This document shows, in pieces, positions 9,003 through 12,560 of a DNA stretch of 12,560 nt. How positions within the stretch are numbered: position 1 is the stretch's first letter; every line of letters begins with the position of its first letter. The notes below the pieces were generated by a model that was given only the letters and a program-made list of their open reading frames with translations, was not told the origin of the DNA and made no database searches. Origin of the DNA: Euperipatoides rowelli (Eukaryota; Onychophora; Udeonychophora; Euonychophora; Peripatopsidae); assembly GCA_003024985.2 (NCBI GenBank), contig PXIH01S0001800.1; one strand, written 5' to 3'. The position numbers and the translations under genes were made by a program.

Positions 9003-9347
9003 AAAATTATTTCGATTTTTAAGAAATTTATTTACACATATGATTATTTATTTCAATCATCAGTTGATTCTGTCATTTTGACTCCACCACCACCTCCAAT
9101 ATTATTGAAATTCTTCAAACAGAGGGAAAGGGCTATGAACACCCATCCCCTCGATCCCAGTTCCTTTATTTACATATTTAAATGATATGTGCATCTCAGT
9201 ACATTGGGACGTCCAGCCATAAATGATCAATTTGTGCCCCTGAGCATTTGAAATATGATAAACTATCGAATGTATATGCTCATATTAAAAATATTGGCCA
9301 TATACTGTAGCTGCAGTGTTTTTTTCAGACAATTTTCTTCGGAAAAA

Positions 9348-9361
9348 GGGGGGGGGGGGGG
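9348..9361. repeat. poly-G tract, G14
   Basis: Fourteen consecutive G just inside the left end of the hAT-like element. A second tract of seventeen G lies at 9638-9654 near its right end. Such runs can form quadruplexes and slip, and read length is unreliable there. Both are far from the base composition of the intron. Confidence 0.9.
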
Positions 9362-9384
9362 TTGAAACAAGGTGTATGTATTTA

Positions 9385-9510
9385 CAGATTTTTTAATTAG
9401 CTTTTTTTTTTGTTAACTGGACGTTTTGTTACCTTTCTTTCTGATTTGATAAGCTTTTTTTTGTTGACCCTTTGTTGCCTTTCTGTCTGATTTGATAAGC
9501 TTTTTTTTTT
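9385..9510. repeat. degenerate T-rich minisatellite within the hAT-like element
   Basis: Related units start at about 9385 (CAGATTTTTTAATTAGC), 9441 and 9487 (both CTGATTTGATAAGC followed by a T-run), with spacings of 56 and 46 bases. A decayed relative lies near 9580. GATTTGATAAGCTTTTTTT and GGACGTTTTGTT also occur in the minisatellite at 2856-3226. The two repeats are therefore related in part although the elements carrying them have different ends. Confidence 0.7.
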
Positions 9511-9637
9511 TGGTTAGTGCAGTTACCGTTATGTTGCTTTTGTGTCATTTACTAACGTTTTTGTTGACTTTCTGTTTCCTTTTATAAGATTTTTATTTTT
9601 CCCCAATTTCCCACGGTGGGGTGGTTGGTTTGCTCCC

Positions 9638-9654
9638 GGGGGGGGGGGGGGGGG
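9638..9654. repeat. poly-G tract, G17
   Basis: Seventeen consecutive G after GCTCCC, near the right end of the hAT-like element and before its GAGCCCCCTTTCCCC sub-terminal sequence. Its partner is the G14 tract at 9348-9361. Confidence 0.9.
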
Positions 9655-10101
9655 TGAGCCCCCTTTCCCCTAAGGTATGCCTGAAAGAAACACTGTATAG
9701 CTGATTTGAATAATTTTAAACTTCTTATGCAAATTAGCAACATTATGAAAAGATACATTGCTGAAAAGCAATGTATACTATTCTACCAACCAGATTTGAA
9801 TCAGTTTGTTGGTACTCAACCAACAGTAAAAATCACAGAATTGGACGAGGGGTAAGGATAGTATTTTGCATTAAAATTAATAGATTACTTATTACTTGTT
9901 ATATTTATTCTAAAAATGTCTTTATTGTTTTTAGGTCATCCTGACAATTGTTAACTATAAATGAAAGATCTTGTTAATTTAACATTTTTCAATAAATGAG
10001 TTGTATAATATGATTTAATTAAATTAATAAATATCAATAATTGTGCCCTAGGAGTTGCTGTCTTTTCATAATAAAGCTACAAAGAATAATATTATGATCT
10101 G

Positions 10102-10211
10102 ACTTCTTCAGTAAAATTGTTGTATATGGTTTTAATGTTGATATATGCCAATTGTTGCATATTTTATCAACTCTATATATATTAAGACAATACTTGGGAG
10201 TCTGAAGAAGT
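10102..10211. repeat. short inverted repeat, 10-bp perfect stem
   Basis: ACTTCTTCAG (10102-10111) is the exact reverse complement of CTGAAGAAGT (10202-10211), with about 90 AT-rich bases between. A second weaker inner pair GTTGATA/TATCAAC falls near 10139 and 10165. It starts about 30 bases outside the end of the large palindrome. It could be a MITE remnant or chance. Confidence 0.4.
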
Positions 10212-12182
10212 TGTTTTTCTTAATGTATTGTTATGGACTAGAATATTAACAGTTGAGAGTAAACTGAGACAGTTTATTTTAGAAAATATCATTTAGATTC
10301 TAAAGTAAGTAAATAAAATAACCTACATAGATCATGGTTTCCCAAAATTACAAAGTTAAACCTTGACACTACCTGACCTAGACTCAGTAGACTTAGAATA
10401 GAATCGATATCTATTTAGTAATTTCTCTACTTTAATGGTTACCCACTTTAGCTTCAATCAATGAACCTAATCTTGGTGTGCATGTTAGCTTTGCCAAATA
10501 AAAGACNATAAAACTAACTAAGAGAAATTTATCTTAACTCCAAATGCATTACAACTTTGGAACTCTGTGCAAGGCTGTTTGTGGGTTGCCTATCCTTTTC
10601 AACCTTTCTAACTACTGTATATATTTCATTAGCCTTCCTTATCCGTTGGCACATTTTAATACCTTCAGGTATAATTTAGTTATTATAATATTTAAGTGTA
10701 GTTATTATGAATAAATCCAGGTTGATATGTCTCCTGATTATGTCTTAAGTCTTTCTTCAATCATATTTATTAATTATTCATTCTGTTAGAACTGATTGGA
10801 TTTTTGATTAATCCATTTGATAATATAGAGTCCCAAATCAGACTTTATAAAGAAATGCAGACATAATTTTAAATGGCTGCAAATCTGCAATGAATCCATT
10901 ATTGTGTATCTGCAATCCACTATTATAATATGTAATTCTCCTAATGAGGTTCATCATGCTGTGCATATGGATCTTGGAATTAAACGATTAGACATCTCTG
11001 AATATATTACTGTGTCTACTGTCTAGTGTCTTCATATTAAGCATCTAATATAAACTAATTAATGGAAAATAAAAGATTTTTTTAGAAAAATTTTAAAAAG
11101 CTGAATTCCTTTCAAGTTTAATTTTAGTTGTAAAAAACAAAAGTTAACCACTTGTAAAAATTTTCATCAGTTATAGCCATTACACACATTTCTTATTTAT
11201 AAAGTATTTGGGCCCATATTTAAAAAAAAAAAAAAACAAGTGTTCATTGCAACTTTCTTAATTATTTCACTATGAATAATGCAGGCTCTCTGGAAAAAAC
11301 AGTACCGGGTAATACAAAATTTTAAACATACTCATAGGATGATCATGTATGTTCTAAAGGGTCAACAAATTTGACTGTCAATATTAAATGAAACATCTTA
11401 AAATAAATAGTTTGAAATGGTATAATTGAAATGATAATGTAAAACATGATTATTTGATTAAAAATTGTTTAATGAAAAACCATGTGTTATAAATTAGTAT
11501 TGTTATATCCCATATTAATTCTGTATATTACATAAATTTCATAACTAAAGCCCAAAATATAAAATCTGAGTGTAATATCTTTATATTAACAATTGTTCTA
11601 AATCATCAATATAACATTATTGTATCATTACTAACGTGTTTATGTAACAGTGGATTGGATTAAAAGGTCATACTCTAGCTAACTTGTATATTAACACATT
11701 AAAAAATCCCAGAGATGCTGGCATATTCATTCTAGTACCTCTAATGCAGTGATTATATGTGTAGTGAGCTAGCTTTGATTATGCAACACATATTTTTCTA
11801 AACATGCCTAGCAGGCAACAGTGATTTACTGTATATCTCTAAGAGCAAACTAAAAGGATATAACAGTGAGGGCATAAAATCTTTACACAATCAATAATAT
11901 ATATAGCTTTTATTTATATTTTATTTATGATGTTTATATAATGTTTCTTAAATAAAGTTAATCTCAGCAGTTTGTTAAAACAAAAATTTGAAATTATAAT
12001 GTATATTTTTCTTTTAATTTTTGTTTCTTCTTTCATTCAAAAAGTAATAGTTTTTAGTTAAAAAATAATTGACAAAAATTAATAATTGTGATTGAAATTC
12101 ATTTTCTTGTGGCACAAGTGTTGTATTTTTTTCTTTATTATACTTTCATGATGTTTTTTTTTTATTTTTATCATTTATTCAG

Positions 12183-12271
12183 GCTGGTTGGATGATATAG
12201 GTCTTCCTTTATATAAAGATCAGTTCAATGAATCTCGGGTAGATGGAAGAATGCTTCATTATCTTACTGTG
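12183..12271 (+). CDS. Liprin-beta: liprin-beta exon: first half of SAM domain 2
   Basis: Two bases complete Arg (C|GC), then 29 codons end in phase 0 at GTG|GTGAGT (89 nt). The exon encodes WLDDIGLPLYKDQFNESRV and DGRMLHYLTV. WLDDIGLP-x-Y-K-x-Q-F and RVDGRMLHY are nearly word for word the SAM2 of vertebrate liprin-beta as I recall it. The Tyr-containing helix 2 and the D-G-R-x-L turn into helix 3 are clear. A donor three bases earlier (ACT|GTGGTG) is possible but weaker. The family sequence continues after V with acidic residues and DLL, which should open the next exon beyond 12560. Confidence 0.95.
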
Positions 12272-12560
12272 GTGAGTAGATAATGATACTTCATTAGCAA
12301 TTATTGAGGAAATATTGAGTTCATTAATTAAAAAATAAATAAAACCCAAATTGTAACTTAATAATCTTTAAAGAAAATGCTCCCATGGGCTGCAAATTGT
12401 AAACATCTCAAAACATTGTTTGGTGTATGATAATATATTTGTCTTTATTTCTTCGGTCTCCAATAGTGTGACCATTCAAATTAATTATATGAACTGAATT
12501 GGATTTGTTTTCTGACGTCATTCCAAATGTTCATATGCAATGATGAGCTACCAACGTTTA
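12272..12560 (+). other. start of the next liprin-beta intron
   Basis: GTGAGT at 12272 opens an intron that runs off the window. The sequence is AT-rich and in-frame stops follow at once (the TAG of GTGAGTAGA). No continuation of SAM2 is found before 12560. Confidence 0.85.

Larger units (their letters stand above)
9314..9695. mobile_element. non-autonomous hAT-like element, 382 bp
   Basis: The left end CAGTGTTTTTTTCAGAC and the inverted right end CAGTGTTTCTTTCAGGC agree at 15 of 17 positions. Weaker similarity continues to about 40 bp (a GGAAAAAGGGGG-like stretch). Flanking octamers are TGTAGCTG (9306-9313) and TATAGCTG (9696-9703), 7 of 8. The other arm of the palindrome has a single copy of this octamer (8711-8718, inverted), so the insertion is read directly from an internal empty site. 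CAGTG ends with an 8-bp target duplication are what the hAT superfamily gives (established knowledge). No transposase is present; the inside is T-rich repeat plus two poly-G tracts, so it must have been mobilised in trans. Confidence 0.83.
9014..10069. repeat. right arm of the long near-palindrome, interrupted by an insertion
   Basis: Reverse-complement partner of 8352-9002. It is continuous with the left arm from the centre outward to about 9295, is interrupted to 9703 by the inserted element with its duplicated target, and resumes to about 10069 (GGAGTTGCTGTCTT, matching AAGACAGCAACTCC at 8358-8371). Without the insert the arm is about 660 bp. Homology stops on both sides at about the same point, and no convincing target duplication flanks the whole structure. 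It could be a fold-back element, two tail-to-tail copies of an unknown repeat, or an inverted duplication made in replication. Confidence 0.93.
6901..12182 (+). other. liprin-beta intron 4 (5282 bp), between SAM1 and SAM2
   Basis: The intron runs from GTAAGT at 6901 to TCATTTATTCAG ending at 12182, with a long T-rich tract at about 12151-12180. It interrupts an Arg codon after its first base. 6901-8351 is AT-rich with no gene; short open frames at 7135-7368 (minus) and 7649-7852 (plus) look random. 8352-10069 is the long inverted repeat with its inserted element. 10070-12182 is AT-rich sequence with a short hairpin at 10102-10211, one ambiguous base at 10507, and nothing else I recognise. Confidence 0.92.
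1992..12271 (+). other. Liprin-beta: liprin-beta gene, internal five-exon fragment
   Basis: Exons 1992-2121, 3386-3517, 3624-3774, 6789-6900 and 12183-12271 join into one continuous reading frame of about 204 codons. The phases fit at all four internal junctions, which is strong support for the model. The order is a Ser/Pro-rich basic linker, SAM1 (from PFARW to HPLHRKKLQL and on to QAMGSEE), then the start of SAM2 (LDYHWVTRWLDDIGL to HYLTV). This order and the wording match the liprin-beta family (PPFIBP1/2 of vertebrates, Liprin-beta of flies) as I remember it. Family knowledge: liprin-betas have an N-terminal coiled coil and three C-terminal SAM domains, bind liprin-alpha, and act as scaffolds at cell adhesions and presynaptic active zones. 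The coiled-coil exons should lie upstream, and the rest of SAM2 and SAM3 downstream. Liprin-alpha also has three SAM domains, but the GPRLGW linker and the HPLHRKKLQL wording point to beta. Confidence 0.93.

Noticed and set aside
8320-10080. AGCTAC words near 8324 and 10075 as a target duplication around the whole palindrome
   Set aside because: Only six bases match and the left copy lies more than 20 bases outside the arm; the arms end without a convincing direct repeat.
10520-10680. Less AT-rich patch that might be a retrotransposon or exon remnant
   Set aside because: Frames are broken by stops and no motif of a reverse transcriptase or other family could be named.

Overview
The window is animal nuclear DNA. 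It is strongly AT-rich, has canonical GT-AG introns, and carries on the + strand an internal piece of a single gene: a liprin-beta (PPFIBP1/PPFIBP2 family) scaffold protein. Five coding exons can be placed by splice signals, phase and protein similarity remembered from the family: 1992-2121, 3386-3517, 3624-3774, 6789-6900 and 12183-12271. Together they are 614 nt (about 204 codons) and encode a Ser/Pro-rich and basic linker, the first SAM domain complete, and the first part of the second SAM domain. The gene runs off both ends: no start codon, promoter, stop or poly(A) site of liprin-beta lies in the window. The protein resembles what I recall of protostome liprin-betas. With the AT-rich, MITE-laden introns this suggests an invertebrate bilaterian, but I cannot name the group.

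About 95% of the window is intron, and that is where the unusual structure lies. Intron 1 (2122-3385) holds a 550-bp terminal-inverted-repeat element (2769-3318) whose core is about four copies of a 95-bp minisatellite. Intron 3 (3775-6788) holds a possible minus-strand terminal exon (4086-4346, weak), an A-rich tract with a 2-N gap, a 303-bp MITE with a perfect 10-bp flanking direct repeat (5004-5306), and a 67/70-bp tandem duplication (5704-5840).

Intron 4 (6901-12182), which separates SAM1 from SAM2, carries the most striking feature: a near-palindrome with arms of about 650 bp around an 11-nt spacer (8352-10069). Its right arm has been split by a 382-bp hAT-like non-autonomous element (9314-9695). 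The left arm preserves the pre-insertion site. The insert again contains a polypyrimidine minisatellite that shares words with the element in intron 1, plus two poly-G tracts (G14 and G17).

The rest (1-1991, most of introns 3 and 4, 12272-12560) is AT-rich intron in which I recognise nothing. No tRNA, rRNA, CRISPR array or prokaryotic-type operon was seen. The only candidate for something new is the transposon-marked long inverted repeat inside a transcribed intron and the two elements sharing a minisatellite core. Neither is shown to be a functional system.
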